Origin: an uncultured Candidatus Poseidoniales archaeon
GTDB taxonomy: Archaea > Thermoplasmatota > Poseidoniia > Poseidoniales > Thalassarchaeaceae
Assembly (NCBI GenBank): GCA_902593945.1
Contig: CACJKA010000006.1
Span: forward strand, 1 to 64,000
Length of the DNA stretch: 64,000 nt
Direction of reading: 5' to 3'
Made by a program: the position numbers and the translations under genes
The notes under the pieces: generated by a model
Told to the model about the DNA's origin: nothing
The model's database searches: none
The model's input: the letters and a program-made list of their open reading frames with translations, nothing else
Part shown: one piece after another, positions 24,728-36,989 of the stretch
Layout of the letters: each line of letters begins with the position of its first letter
How positions within the stretch are numbered: position 1 is the stretch's first letter

Positions 24728-24996
24728 AAGCACTTTCAGCATTAACGAAACTGGGTCTTTTCGCATTCATTTTAGTAATGCTAAACGAAGTAATGTCACA
24801 TTCAATGTGGGGGTTATCGTCATCTACGCCCCCTTCAACAGTTGATTTCGCACTCTCACTCTATGGGGATGAGTGGGCTATTGCAACAGTGATTCTAGGC
24901 GCTTTGTTAGCTATGGCTATGGTTGGAGCATCTTACCTTGTACGTGATGAAAGATTAATCAATCTGATTTGGGATATGGGGGGAGAAGAGTCATGA
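24724..24996 (+). CDS. nuoJ2: NADH-quinone oxidoreductase-type subunit J, C-terminal half
   Basis: ATG 24724 overlaps the stop of nuoJ1 by 4 nt (ATGA), so the two are translationally coupled. The 90-aa product has two membrane helices matching the last helices of NuoJ (WAIATVILGALLAMAMVGASYLVRDE). Weak conservation is normal for this part of NuoJ. It was assigned from position between nuoJ1 and nuoK plus the helix pattern. Confidence 0.88.
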   Translation: MKALSALTKLGLFAFILVMLNEVMSHSMWGLSSSTPPSTVDFALSLYGDEWAIATVILGALLAMAMVGASYLVRDERLINLIWDMGGEES

Positions 24997-25295
24997 TAGA
25001 TCCTAGTTGGATTTCTGGGTTAGGAGTGATCCTCTTCGGCATCGGACTTCTCGGTGCTTTTACAAGAAAAAATGCAATAATTGTATTGATGTGCATTGAA
25101 GTAATGTTGAATGCTGCAAATCTTAACTTTGTAGCAGGGGCTTCGCATTATGGGGATGTCGACGGCTGGGTATTCACTGCAATAGCAATAGCAATTGCTG
25201 CAGCAGAAGTTGCAATTGGTCTGGCAATATTACTTTCATTATACAGTACACAGGAGACAATCTCTCTTGACGAGGCTAGTATTCTGAGAAACTGA
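24993..25295 (+). CDS. nuoK: NADH-quinone oxidoreductase-type subunit K
   Basis: The true start is ATG 24993, overlapping the nuoJ2 stop (ATGA) with GGAGAAG upstream; the track start at 24969 is too long. The 100-aa product has three helices with the conserved glutamates: Glu in the CIEVMLNAANLNF helix and Glu in AAEVAIGLAILL. Both are proton-channel residues of the MrpC-like subunit. The length is typical. Confidence 0.95.
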   Translation: MIDPSWISGLGVILFGIGLLGAFTRKNAIIVLMCIEVMLNAANLNFVAGASHYGDVDGWVFTAIAIAIAAAEVAIGLAILLSLYSTQETISLDEASILRN

Positions 25296-25305
25296 GGTGA
25301 TTTTG

Positions 25306-27603
25306 ATGGGTGAAACAAAAAATGAGTACAGGCTTCTCTTTCCATTATTGCCGTTTTTAGCAATCGTTCCTTACCTGGCTTTACAAGGTGAAAATTCTTC
25401 TACTGATTTTGCTTGGATGATAGTAGTAGCACCTTTTATTGCCTTTCCAATTATTCTAATTAGTGGACAAGTGTATAATAAAAATGAAACATGGAAAAAT
25501 ACATTCAAGGAAGGAGGAATATTAGGTCTAGCAGCACTCTTAGTATCCTTATCTACTACAATATGGATTGTCTATGATTATCTTATAGGTAGTGCAGATA
25601 TCAACAATAATGATGTTACAAGTTGGTTAGAGTGGATTTCCTTTGATATTCTTCAATCAGATTACACAATGGCACAAAATCGAGTCCTTGGTGTAGGCGT
25701 ATGGGTCGACTCTTTGACATTGATGCTTCTATTTGTGGCCACATTTTTGTGCTTCTTGATTTGTTGGTTTGCTATCGGTTATATGACCACAGATCCAATA
25801 AATGAGGATAGTAATCATCGCTTTTTCGCAGAGTTTGTACTGTTTAGCCTTGGAATGTTTGGAATGGTTCTTGCAGATAACTTCCTCTGGTTATTCATTT
25901 TCTGGGAAGTTATGGGACTGTGCTCTTATTTATTGATAGGATTCTACTATTGGAAAGAAAGCGCGGCTTATGCTGCTAAGAAGGCATTTTTGACTACGAG
26001 AGTTGGAGACGTCTTCTTAATGGTAGGATTGTTGATTCTATACGACATCTATGGTTCTCTAGATTTCGCAGTTGTTTTTGATGACCCCTCAACAGGTGTT
26101 GGCGGTGCTTTAGTCGATTCAGGCGAGTTATTTTGGGCTTTAATGATGTTATTTATTGGTGCTGTTGGTAAAAGTGCTCAGTTCCCATTACACGTATGGT
26201 TACCTGATGCGATGGAGGGTCCAACCCCTGTATCTGCCTTAATTCACGCAGCTACAATGGTTAATGCCGGTTTATACTTAGTTGCAAGATTAATGCCATT
26301 TGTTGATGTTCATCATCATGGTGTTTCAGGATTAGAAGACTTTGGATTGATTGTAGCTTGGATTGGAGGTATTACTGCATTTATGGCTGCTTCTATTGCC
26401 TTTGTTCAGAATGATATCAAGAAAGTTTTAGCATACTCTACTATGTCTCAATTAGCATACATATTTACTGGTTTAGGTTCGGCACTTTATTTCTTAAACA
26501 TAAACGAATATTATGCAGGATATTTTGTTCTAGGGGCTTCTCTATTCCATTTATTCAATCACGCAATGGCAAAAGGAATGCTATTTATGGCCAGTGGTTC
26601 GGTAATTCACGAAGTTCATCATGCCCATGATCATCTACATCATGGTTCTGACCATGGGCATCATGATTTCGATCCTCAAGATATGCGAAACATGGGAGGC
26701 CTTGCATCTAAATTACCAGTCACAGCCACTGCAATGATGTTCGGTTCAATGTCAATAATTGGGATACCTTTGATTGGAGGTTTCTGGTCGAAAGAGGGAA
26801 TAATTGCAAAAACATGGTCTGCATATTTCCATGGCGAGACTCTGATGCTTGGCCCTGCTTTACTGATTCTTGCAACTGCAGGAATGACCGGATTCTATAT
26901 GTCTAGAATGTGGTTCATGACTTTTGCTGGAGAACCTAAGAGTGAAGTTGTTGACCATGTTCATGAATCAACTCCATGGATTAAGGAACCACTAATTATC
27001 CTTACAATAATCACCGCTGTTGGTGGATTTGTATTGGCTGTGTTAGGTGTGGTTGACTTCCTTTCAAACAAATCAGTAAATCTCTCCTTACATGGTAAAC
27101 CATTGCTTGATCAAATTATCTATGAATTAGAACATGCATTTTTACCAGAAGATCAAAAACTTCGTATTGTAGGTTGGATCACAATTTTCCTTTCTTTTAT
27201 AGTCGGACCAATCATGGCTTCAAGAGTTCATGGTGGGAGACTTAAAGAGGGTGAGAAAGCTAATTTATTTGTTGGATGGCTAGTCAATCTTTCAGGTAAG
27301 TTCGGGAAACAAGATGTTTCATGGTTAGCAGAGTCGCAATTATCAGAGGCTCTTGATAAAAGACTTTATTTTGATGATTTGTATGAAGGAGTATTAGCAC
27401 GTACACTAATTCCATTTGCTGATTTTACTGCCTGGTTTGATAGAAATATAATTGATGGCATCATTAAACAAATAGAATCCAAATCAGTTCTTGGTTCATT
27501 TGAGATTCGTAAATTTACTACAGGAAGTGCTGGTGATTATATCTTAATGGCGACCGTGGGTGCTCTCTGTATATTCGTATTATTAATGGGGGTGAGTTTC
27601 TGA
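25306..27603 (+). CDS. nuoL: NADH-quinone oxidoreductase-type subunit L (proton pump)
   Basis: This antiporter-like subunit has the long lateral helix. ATG 25306 follows GAGGTGAT. The motifs FWEVMGLCSYLLIGFYYWK, KSAQFPLHVWLPDAMEGPTPVSALIHAATMV and NDIKKVLAYSTMSQLAY are intact and include the channel Lys and Glu residues. The region after GSVIHEVHH is an unusual His/Asp-rich loop (about 14 His in 22 residues) before the conserved QDMRNMGGL. The product is 765 aa, somewhat long, with an extra soluble C-terminal portion before the last helix. Confidence 0.97.
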   Translation: MGETKNEYRLLFPLLPFLAIVPYLALQGENSSTDFAWMIVVAPFIAFPIILISGQVYNKNETWKNTFKEGGILGLAALLVSLSTTIWIVYDYLIGSADINNNDVTSWLEWISFDILQSDYTMAQNRVLGVGVWVDSLTLMLLFVATFLCFLICWFAIGYMTTDPINEDSNHRFFAEFVLFSLGMFGMVLADNFLWLFIFWEVMGLCSYLLIGFYYWKESAAYAAKKAFLTTRVGDVFLMVGLLILYDIYGSLDFAVVFDDPSTGVGGALVDSGELFWALMMLFIGAVGKSAQFPLHVWLPDAMEGPTPVSALIHAATMVNAGLYLVARLMPFVDVHHHGVSGLEDFGLIVAWIGGITAFMAASIAFVQNDIKKVLAYSTMSQLAYIFTGLGSALYFLNINEYYAGYFVLGASLFHLFNHAMAKGMLFMASGSVIHEVHHAHDHLHHGSDHGHHDFDPQDMRNMGGLASKLPVTATAMMFGSMSIIGIPLIGGFWSKEGIIAKTWSAYFHGETLMLGPALLILATAGMTGFYMSRMWFMTFAGEPKSEVVDHVHESTPWIKEPLIILTIITAVGGFVLAVLGVVDFLSNKSVNLSLHGKPLLDQIIYELEHAFLPEDQKLRIVGWITIFLSFIVGPIMASRVHGGRLKEGEKANLFVGWLVNLSGKFGKQDVSWLAESQLSEALDKRLYFDDLYEGVLARTLIPFADFTAWFDRNIIDGIIKQIESKSVLGSFEIRKFTTGSAGDYILMATVGALCIFVLLMGVSF

Positions 27604-27611
27604 ACGATCCT

Positions 27612-29198
27612 TTGACAATTCTAACATTGACTCCAATTGGGGTAGGTCTGTTATTGCTGATTCTACCTCAGTTATTACCTGAAAACTTAGCCTCGTCAAT
27701 GCGCAGATTTTCTCGTAATGTTAGTTTTGGAGTTTCAATGGCCCTATTTGCATTCGCAACATACCTTTCATTTACTACTTTTGGCGGTATTGACTGGCTT
27801 GATATTAATATGGGCGAATATGAATTAATGAATGATAAACCGGTCACTCTTATCTCATCAATAGGTGTATCTTGGATTGTCGGTGTTGATGCACTTTCAC
27901 TACCAATGGTTTGGCTAACAGCTCTATTGATCCCCCTATCGATGTTAGTAGAATGGGATGCTAAAGAGGGGCATATCTTCCATCCATTGATCCTTGTTAT
28001 GGAAGGCGCTTTACTTGGTGTATTCGTCGTGCTAGACTTGTTTGTATTCTATGTCTTCTGGGAAATGACATTGATACCGATGTTCTTTTTGATATTAGTT
28101 TGGGGTGGTGAAGATAGAAAATATGCTTCTATGAAGTTCTTCATTTACACGTTCACTGCTAGTGTAATTATGCTAGTCGGAATTTTAGTCATGTATTTCC
28201 ACACAGGAGATATATCTGGAGTATCAGGAACATTAACAGGGCATCACTTTAGTCTTATTGAGATGAATAGTGAGATGATTCAATCCGAAGGTCTCAGACA
28301 TTTAGTTTGGATTTTATTATTAATTGGATTTGCAACAAAGATGCCTAGCGTACCTGTGCATACTTGGCTCCCCGACGCTCACGTTCAGGCGCCAACTGCG
28401 GGTTCAATGTTATTGGCAGGTGTAATGCTGAAAATGGGAGCATATGGTTTCCTCAGAGTTGCAGTATCATTATTCCCAGAGTCTACAGTTGTTTTCACAC
28501 CTATTCTAATTATTCTTGGTATGGCAAGTCTAGTTTATGGGGCATTGGTATGTATGGGTCAAACAAATCTGAAAAGGATGGTTGCCTATTCATCAGTTTC
28601 ACACATGGGATTAATATTCTTAGGAATTGCAACAATGCAACCATTAGGTATAGCTGGAGCTTTATTCATGATGTTTGCTCATGGAATAATTAGTCCTCTG
28701 TTGTTCGCAGTTGCAGGTGCTTTCAAACATCATTATCATACTCTAGAAATAGGATCTATGAGAGGAATTGCACACCATTCTCCATATTTAGCCGCTCATA
28801 TGATGCTAGGTTGGATGGGCAGTTTAGGGCTTCCATTACTAGCCGGTTTCGTTGCTGAGGTAGCAATTATGATTGCTTTCTGGATGAGTTTTGGATGGCT
28901 AGTTATTTTACCTGCATTGACATTAATTATTACAGCAGTCTACTATTTGACATCCATGCAGAAGACTATATTTGAATCAAACGATAGACATCATGGTATA
29001 CTTCCAGATTCATTACATGGTGAAGAACCTAGAGACATTACTTGGAATGAAAATACTAGTATGTTCATTTTAGGAATCCTCACAATTGCTTTTGGTATCT
29101 TCCCATTCATATTCTTTGATATGATGTCAGAATGGTCTTCTGAGTTTGTTCGTGAAGTATTACTTAATCATTTAATTGAGCAGGGGGTAAAACCATGA
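27612..29198 (+). CDS. nuoM: NADH-quinone oxidoreductase-type subunit M (proton pump)
   Basis: This second antiporter-like subunit carries FWEMTLIPMFFLILVWGGEDRKYASMKFFIYT, KMPSVPVHTWLPDAHVQAPTAGSMLLAGVML and NLKRMVAYSSVSHMGLI, with all channel residues. The start is unclear. TTG 27612 is the first start counted by the ORF track, but an in-frame CTG at 27600 overlaps the nuoL stop (CTGA) and sits 3 nt after GGGGGTGAG. Either way initiation is non-ATG and coupled to nuoL. The product is about 528 aa. Confidence 0.95.
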   Translation: MTILTLTPIGVGLLLLILPQLLPENLASSMRRFSRNVSFGVSMALFAFATYLSFTTFGGIDWLDINMGEYELMNDKPVTLISSIGVSWIVGVDALSLPMVWLTALLIPLSMLVEWDAKEGHIFHPLILVMEGALLGVFVVLDLFVFYVFWEMTLIPMFFLILVWGGEDRKYASMKFFIYTFTASVIMLVGILVMYFHTGDISGVSGTLTGHHFSLIEMNSEMIQSEGLRHLVWILLLIGFATKMPSVPVHTWLPDAHVQAPTAGSMLLAGVMLKMGAYGFLRVAVSLFPESTVVFTPILIILGMASLVYGALVCMGQTNLKRMVAYSSVSHMGLIFLGIATMQPLGIAGALFMMFAHGIISPLLFAVAGAFKHHYHTLEIGSMRGIAHHSPYLAAHMMLGWMGSLGLPLLAGFVAEVAIMIAFWMSFGWLVILPALTLIITAVYYLTSMQKTIFESNDRHHGILPDSLHGEEPRDITWNENTSMFILGILTIAFGIFPFIFFDMMSEWSSEFVREVLLNHLIEQGVKP

Positions 29199-30880
29199 AT
29201 CTTCCAATTAATACTTCGGAAGCCGAATTAGTTATTCCTGAATTAATCATGCTATTTGGGCTAATAGCAATAATTTTAATTCCTAATCTAGGGAATGCAA
29301 GTTTCCGTATCCCTCTAACAAGAATTCATGTTCCTGTATTTATCGGAGGCAGTCGTTTCAAGAGTACGAGTAATCCTAAATTGCCAAATCAAGTTTCATT
29401 AATTATTTTTATCTCAGCTTTATTTTTTGGCCTTATGCAGAATTCTTATGGTCCAATAGGAAATACATTAGAGGTTACTGAATTCAGTCGTTTATTTTCT
29501 CTAATATTCATTGCGGCTTTACTTCTTGCTACTATTGCAACTACACACAGGCTTCCTGCTAGACCCAATGTAAAGCCGCCAAATGATGGAGATAGCGAGA
29601 ATATTTCTACTAAGAAAATTAATGCTTTAATCGATAATCGTCGCCAAGTTGATTTCCATATTATTCTGATTATGGTCGGGCTTGGGATGAGTCTTATGTC
29701 AATGGCAACTCATCTTTTCATGCTATTCGTTTGTATTGAATTGGCATCATTATCATCCTACATACTTGTAGCCTTCCACAAAGAAAGTAAGGTTGGTGGC
29801 GAAGCAGGAATGAAGTACTTCATTGTAGGTTCCGTCGCTTCAGCAGTCGGAATTTATGGTATGTCGCTTCTATATCTATGGAGTGGTGACCTTTCATTAG
29901 ATGCTCTAGCAATAAAGTGGGCAGAATCATCCTCGATTGATCCTTTAGCAGGAATAGCCGTTGGTTTGATGTTGGTAGCATTCGGATTCAAGGTAGGTGC
30001 CGCACCTTTCCATCTTGCAGCGCCTGATGCCTATTCTGGGGCATCATCACCCATTGCTGGTTTACTGGCCACAGCTTCGAAAGCCATGGGATTTGTTGCT
30101 TTAATGAGAATCTTAGTATCAGTTACAATGCCTATTGAAGGTGAAGCTTTCTGGTATACTGCGATTGCTATAATTGCAGTTGTTACTATGACATGGGGTA
30201 ATCTGGCGGCTCTAACTAGTAGTAATCCAAAGAGGATGCTGGCTTACTCTAGTGTATCCCATGCAGGATACATGTTAGCAGGTCTAGCAGCTATTGGAAG
30301 TGGTCTAGGTTCAGAAGAAGCAATTCAGCTTGTATTAACTGCTATAGTATTCCATCTCGCAGTCCTAGTTATTTTCAAGTTTGGAGCGTTCTTGGTTCTC
30401 TCTCTTTTAGAAACAGAGGAAAGAGGCCATAGGTTGGAAGATCTACATGGACTTGCCCGTAGAGAGCCATTAGTTGCTGGTTCCATGTTCTTGTTCATGC
30501 TGTCACTAGCAGGGGTCCCGCCATTGTCTGGTTTCCTGTCAAAGTTCTTGATGATTAATGGAATAGTGAATATTTCTGCTGGCACTGGCGCCTCAGATGC
30601 AACTTCAATTTTGGACTGGTTAATCAGTGTTGAACCAGTATTTTGGTTGGCTTTTGCAATTGTAATAAATTCTGCGCTATCAATGTTTTATTATCTAAGA
30701 ATTGGATTAGTAATGTTCTTTGAGGAACCAGAAGATAGTAGGGCCATGAAGGATGCCTTCAGTCTAAGATTAGCGATTGTCGCTTGTGCAATACTAACAG
30801 TAATTCTAGGAATTGGGCCATTAAGTGATTCATTATTAGAAATGGTTGCAGATGCTATAAATTCCTTTGTTTCTAACTGA
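29195..30880 (+). CDS. nuoN: NADH-quinone oxidoreductase-type subunit N (proton pump)
   Basis: The ATG overlaps the nuoM stop (ATGA). The 561-aa product is the third antiporter-like subunit, with ELASLSSYILVAFHKES, GFKVGAAPFHLAAPDAYSGASSPIAGLLATASKA and NPKRMLAYSSVSHAGYMLAG. An extra polar segment between helices 1 and 2 (about 45-60) and another near residues 115-150 make it longer than the usual 480-500. It closes the operon; the following gene is translation-related behind a 44-nt gap containing a weak TGAGC/GCTCA hairpin. Confidence 0.96.
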   Translation: MNLPINTSEAELVIPELIMLFGLIAIILIPNLGNASFRIPLTRIHVPVFIGGSRFKSTSNPKLPNQVSLIIFISALFFGLMQNSYGPIGNTLEVTEFSRLFSLIFIAALLLATIATTHRLPARPNVKPPNDGDSENISTKKINALIDNRRQVDFHIILIMVGLGMSLMSMATHLFMLFVCIELASLSSYILVAFHKESKVGGEAGMKYFIVGSVASAVGIYGMSLLYLWSGDLSLDALAIKWAESSSIDPLAGIAVGLMLVAFGFKVGAAPFHLAAPDAYSGASSPIAGLLATASKAMGFVALMRILVSVTMPIEGEAFWYTAIAIIAVVTMTWGNLAALTSSNPKRMLAYSSVSHAGYMLAGLAAIGSGLGSEEAIQLVLTAIVFHLAVLVIFKFGAFLVLSLLETEERGHRLEDLHGLARREPLVAGSMFLFMLSLAGVPPLSGFLSKFLMINGIVNISAGTGASDATSILDWLISVEPVFWLAFAIVINSALSMFYYLRIGLVMFFEEPEDSRAMKDAFSLRLAIVACAILTVILGIGPLSDSLLEMVADAINSFVSN

Positions 30881-30924
30881 GCGTCAAGGCTCAACTTCAC
30901 ATAGGTGACTCTAGACGGGTAGTC

Positions 30925-31440
30925 ATGGCTCGTAGAGAGGAGAAGGTTGACGCTGAGCTTTTAGCAAGGTTAGAATCAGGTAGTGGTGACAAAATAAGGG
31001 TGCCTTTACCGAATCGTAAAGTCAACGAAATGTTTGCTATCGCAGATCAGATTTTAGGTGGCAGAAGGGTAAGAGCAGTCTGTGAAGATGGAGATAGTCG
31101 TCTAGCGCGAATCCCTGGGAAAATGCGCCGTAGACAATGGGTTAGAGAAGGAGACTTAATTGTTGTACAACCATGGGATTTTCAAGATGAGAAAGCAAAT
31201 GTAGTAATGAGATATACAAAAACCCAGTCATTATATTTATCAAGAAAAGGAGTCTTGCCTGACATAGTAGATTTATTTGGAATGTCCGAGGATATCTCAG
31301 AAGTAACTGAAACTAATGATGAGTCGGAATCTATAGAAAATGAAGATTTAGTTGAAGAAGAACAGGAATCAGAAATTGAGGAACCATCTGTAAGAGACAC
31401 ATCTTCGTTTGACGATGATATTGATTCTTTCTTTGGGTGA
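30925..31440 (+). CDS. eif1a: Translation initiation factor aIF1A
   Basis: This is an S1-like OB-fold protein that binds the A site of the 30S subunit during initiation. The core matches: DGDSRLARIPGKMRRRQWVREGD, then VVQPWDFQDEKANVVMRY. The usual archaeal factor is about 95-115 aa; this one is 171 because of an acidic, Ser/Glu-rich tail of about 55 residues ending DDIDSFFG, reminiscent of eukaryotic eIF1A. It starts an aIF1A-RIO1-Dim2 cluster that is conserved in archaea. Confidence 0.95.
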   Translation: MARREEKVDAELLARLESGSGDKIRVPLPNRKVNEMFAIADQILGGRRVRAVCEDGDSRLARIPGKMRRRQWVREGDLIVVQPWDFQDEKANVVMRYTKTQSLYLSRKGVLPDIVDLFGMSEDISEVTETNDESESIENEDLVEEEQESEIEEPSVRDTSSFDDDIDSFFG

Positions 31441-31444
31441 AATT

Positions 31445-32329
31445 ATGTCGGAATCAGAGGATTGGGATTTACCCGACCTCGACGCTTTAATGCGAGGCGA
31501 GAAAAAACACGAATGGTTATCTGAACCTCGATTCGAGAAAATGTTCTCCGAAATTGAAGATGGACTTCAAGGAGTTCTAGGTAAGGGAACTTATGATTGG
31601 GTTGATCGAAGAGTATTCGATGCTGTTTTTGATAAATCTACATTAATGTCATTACATAAGTTAATGCAAAAAGGTGAGATTGAGACACTTGATTATCCAA
31701 TTGCAAGAGGTAAGGAGGCCCATGTTTTTCATGCAACATCTAATCATGGACCTGTAGCGGTTAAAATATTTCATACAACAAATGCGGTTTTCAAAGGACT
31801 AGCGAAATATATTGATGGAGATCCAAGATTTGGAGGTTTATCGCGTAGGCATAGAGAGTTAGTGAATATCTGGGTACGTAAAGAATTTAGAAATCTAAAA
31901 AGAATGAGGAAATATGGATTAAGAGTCCCAAAACCTCTTTCTAATCTGAAAAATGTTCTTATTATGGAATATTTAGGTGAAGGTGAAGGCGTCAGTCCAA
32001 GATTAAAAGATGTAGTTATTGATGAGCCATATGAGGTATTCGAAGATTTACTAGATTTCCTTGCTATTAATTGGCAAACAGCGGATCTTGTTCATGCAGA
32101 CTTTTCAGAGTATAATATCCTATGGAAAGATGGAGAACCATGGGTAATTGATGTTGGACAAAGTGTAACAAAGCAACATCCTCACTCAGAAGAGTTTCTT
32201 GTTAGAGATGTAACGAGATTAGTTCAGTGGATAAATCGCCAAGGATATAATGTAGATATCGGTGAAAGTTTACTCCGAGTATTAGAAGATCCGGTACCCA
32301 CATTACCTCCTTTATCCGATGGAAACTGA
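31445..32329 (+). CDS. rio1: RIO1-type serine protein kinase
   Basis: ATG 31445, 4 nt after aIF1A behind GGTGAAATT, is the natural start; the track extends into aIF1A. The 294-aa product shows the RIO N-lobe (IARGKEAHVFHA with invariant Lys in VAVKIF), the inserted flexible loop, catalytic LVHADFSEYNILW and metal-binding IDVGQSV. RIO1 acts as an ATPase/kinase in late small-subunit maturation. Its neighbours are an initiation factor and a Dim2-like KH protein, a fitting ribosome-biogenesis set. Confidence 0.96.
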   Translation: MSESEDWDLPDLDALMRGEKKHEWLSEPRFEKMFSEIEDGLQGVLGKGTYDWVDRRVFDAVFDKSTLMSLHKLMQKGEIETLDYPIARGKEAHVFHATSNHGPVAVKIFHTTNAVFKGLAKYIDGDPRFGGLSRRHRELVNIWVRKEFRNLKRMRKYGLRVPKPLSNLKNVLIMEYLGEGEGVSPRLKDVVIDEPYEVFEDLLDFLAINWQTADLVHADFSEYNILWKDGEPWVIDVGQSVTKQHPHSEEFLVRDVTRLVQWINRQGYNVDIGESLLRVLEDPVPTLPPLSDGN

Positions 32330-32368
32330 AACAGGAAGTTAAAACATAACAACCACTCCCCTAAACAT

Positions 32369-33100
32369 ATGGAGCATTTAGCACGGATTCCTAAAAATCG
32401 TATTGCAGTGCTTATTGGTAAAAGTGGTTCTACAAGGAAAATGATTGAGAAAGCATGTGGGGCATCATTGCATATTGAGTCAAAATCAGGTGATGTTAGC
32501 GTTAACTGGCCGGATGAAGGGTCTGATCCTGTAATAAAAATGAAACTCCCTGATGTAATATTTGCTATTGGAAGAGGGCTAGCACCCAAAAGAGCAATCC
32601 AACTTTTAGAAGATGATGTATTTTTGAGAATGTATGACATCAGAGAGTGGGTAGGTAAGCAACCAAATCAAACTAGAAGAATGAGAAGTAGATTAATTGG
32701 CACTAATGGTAGAATTAGAAGTTTAATTGAAGAATTAACTGGGACAGAGATGGCAATTTATGGCTCAACAGTGTTGGTAATTGGAAATCAAGAATCTTTA
32801 GCATTAGCAACTCCTGCTATCGAAGGGATTCTCCAAGGTTCTGAACACGGCACAGTTCTTTTCGGCTTAGAACAAGATAGGAAACGTCAACGGATTCGTT
32901 CCTACAGTCTTGAAACCTATGAAGAAAAGGTTGTTGAAGATAATTCGACGTTCGAAGCCTTAGTTCCTAGTTTGGCCGATGCACGTCGTCGAAGAGAAAG
33001 AAAGTTTACAAATTCACAAGTTGACCCTCTAGATGAAGACGCAATTTCAGAAATGATGGAGTTAGCTGACGATGAAAAGATAGTATTTGAAGAAGAATAA
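32369..33100 (+). CDS. KH-domain small-subunit maturation protein (Dim2/Pno1-like)
   Basis: The 243-aa product carries two KH domains. The first has RIAVLIGKSGSTRKMIE with the GxxG loop; the second has SRLIGTNGRIRSLIEELTG. This matches archaeal Pno1/Dim2 homologues that bind the 3' end of pre-16S rRNA and eIF2alpha. Pairing with RIO1 and aIF1A supports the call. A charged C-terminal tail of about 50 residues is extra. ATG 32369 lies 39 nt after rio1. Confidence 0.92.
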   Translation: MEHLARIPKNRIAVLIGKSGSTRKMIEKACGASLHIESKSGDVSVNWPDEGSDPVIKMKLPDVIFAIGRGLAPKRAIQLLEDDVFLRMYDIREWVGKQPNQTRRMRSRLIGTNGRIRSLIEELTGTEMAIYGSTVLVIGNQESLALATPAIEGILQGSEHGTVLFGLEQDRKRQRIRSYSLETYEEKVVEDNSTFEALVPSLADARRRRERKFTNSQVDPLDEDAISEMMELADDEKIVFEEE

Positions 33101-33129
33101 TTTCCTAATCTTAAATGCGTTATACCTAA

Positions 33130-36107
<2,978 letters not shown>

Positions 36108-36118
36108 TGGTGAGTAAA

Positions 36119-36976
36119 ATGAAAATGAGTGATTCCCTTCCAAAAAATAATCTATGTGAACTTGTTATTAATGATGATATTGCCAGAATTAATCTAAACC
36201 GTAGTGATGTTTTTAATGCTCTTAATACTGAATTGATTAGTGAGTTAATATCTCTAATTAAATGGACATCCGATAGGAGCGTCTCGAGAAATTCATCCTT
36301 GAAAGATTCAGACGGTAATAAATTTCTCCGAGTAATAATTTTTACAGGTGAAGGTAAGCATTTCTGCGCCGGAGCCGATATCAATATGATGAGAGATGCT
36401 GGAGCGCGTTCTGTTGAAGAGAATCGTTTAGATTCTGAAAGATTGGATAGTTTATTTTACGGACTTTGGTCACACCCATGTTTCACTATAGGTTGTATAC
36501 AAGGTGTAGCTTTGGGCGGGGGTGCAGGATTAGTCTCTTGTTTCGATTATGCAATTGCAGAACCAAGAACAAGAATTGCCCTTTCAGAGGCTAAATTAGG
36601 CATATTACCTGCAGTTATTGGCCCCTATGTGTATCGTAAAATAGGCAGTTCTAACTTCCGCAGATTATCCATGATGGCTAGTAAAATAGATTCTGATGAA
36701 GCCATGAGAATAGGTTTAATTGATTATGTCACAGAATCTTCTGGAGATTTTGAGGACAAATCGAATATGATCGCTCAAGAAGTTCTAACAACCGGTCCTA
36801 TGGCAATTACAGAGGCTAAGAATTTGACACTGTTTTTCGATAGATGGAATGGTAATGATGAAGATCTTCGTGAATGGACCTTAGACAAAACCAGCCAAAT
36901 GAGAGGTTCAGAAGAAGGACAAGAAGGGCTTTCTTCTTTCTTAGAGCGTCGTAAACCAAACTGGTCCTCTGAATAA
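36119..36976 (+). CDS. Enoyl-CoA hydratase family protein, probably methylglutaconyl-CoA hydratase
   Basis: This crotonase-fold protein has oxyanion-hole motifs GKHFCAGADINMM and GVALGGGAGLVSCFDYAIA, followed by SEAKLGILPAVIGPYV with the catalytic Glu position of AUH-type hydratases. In leucine catabolism the MCC product is hydrated by methylglutaconyl-CoA hydratase; location between mccB and the biotin carboxylase makes that the best guess. ATG 36119 follows GGTGAG at good spacing; ATG 36107 overlaps the mccB stop and is the alternative. A charged loop (SVSRNSSLKDSDG) interrupts the first alpha/beta unit. Confidence 0.88.
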   Translation: MKMSDSLPKNNLCELVINDDIARINLNRSDVFNALNTELISELISLIKWTSDRSVSRNSSLKDSDGNKFLRVIIFTGEGKHFCAGADINMMRDAGARSVEENRLDSERLDSLFYGLWSHPCFTIGCIQGVALGGGAGLVSCFDYAIAEPRTRIALSEAKLGILPAVIGPYVYRKIGSSNFRRLSMMASKIDSDEAMRIGLIDYVTESSGDFEDKSNMIAQEVLTTGPMAITEAKNLTLFFDRWNGNDEDLREWTLDKTSQMRGSEEGQEGLSSFLERRKPNWSSE

Positions 36977-36989
36977 TGTGGTGTGAGAA

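Noticed and set aside
30878-30900. TGAGC/GCTCA hairpin after nuoN
   Set aside because: Only 5 bp of stem; too weak to list as a terminator.
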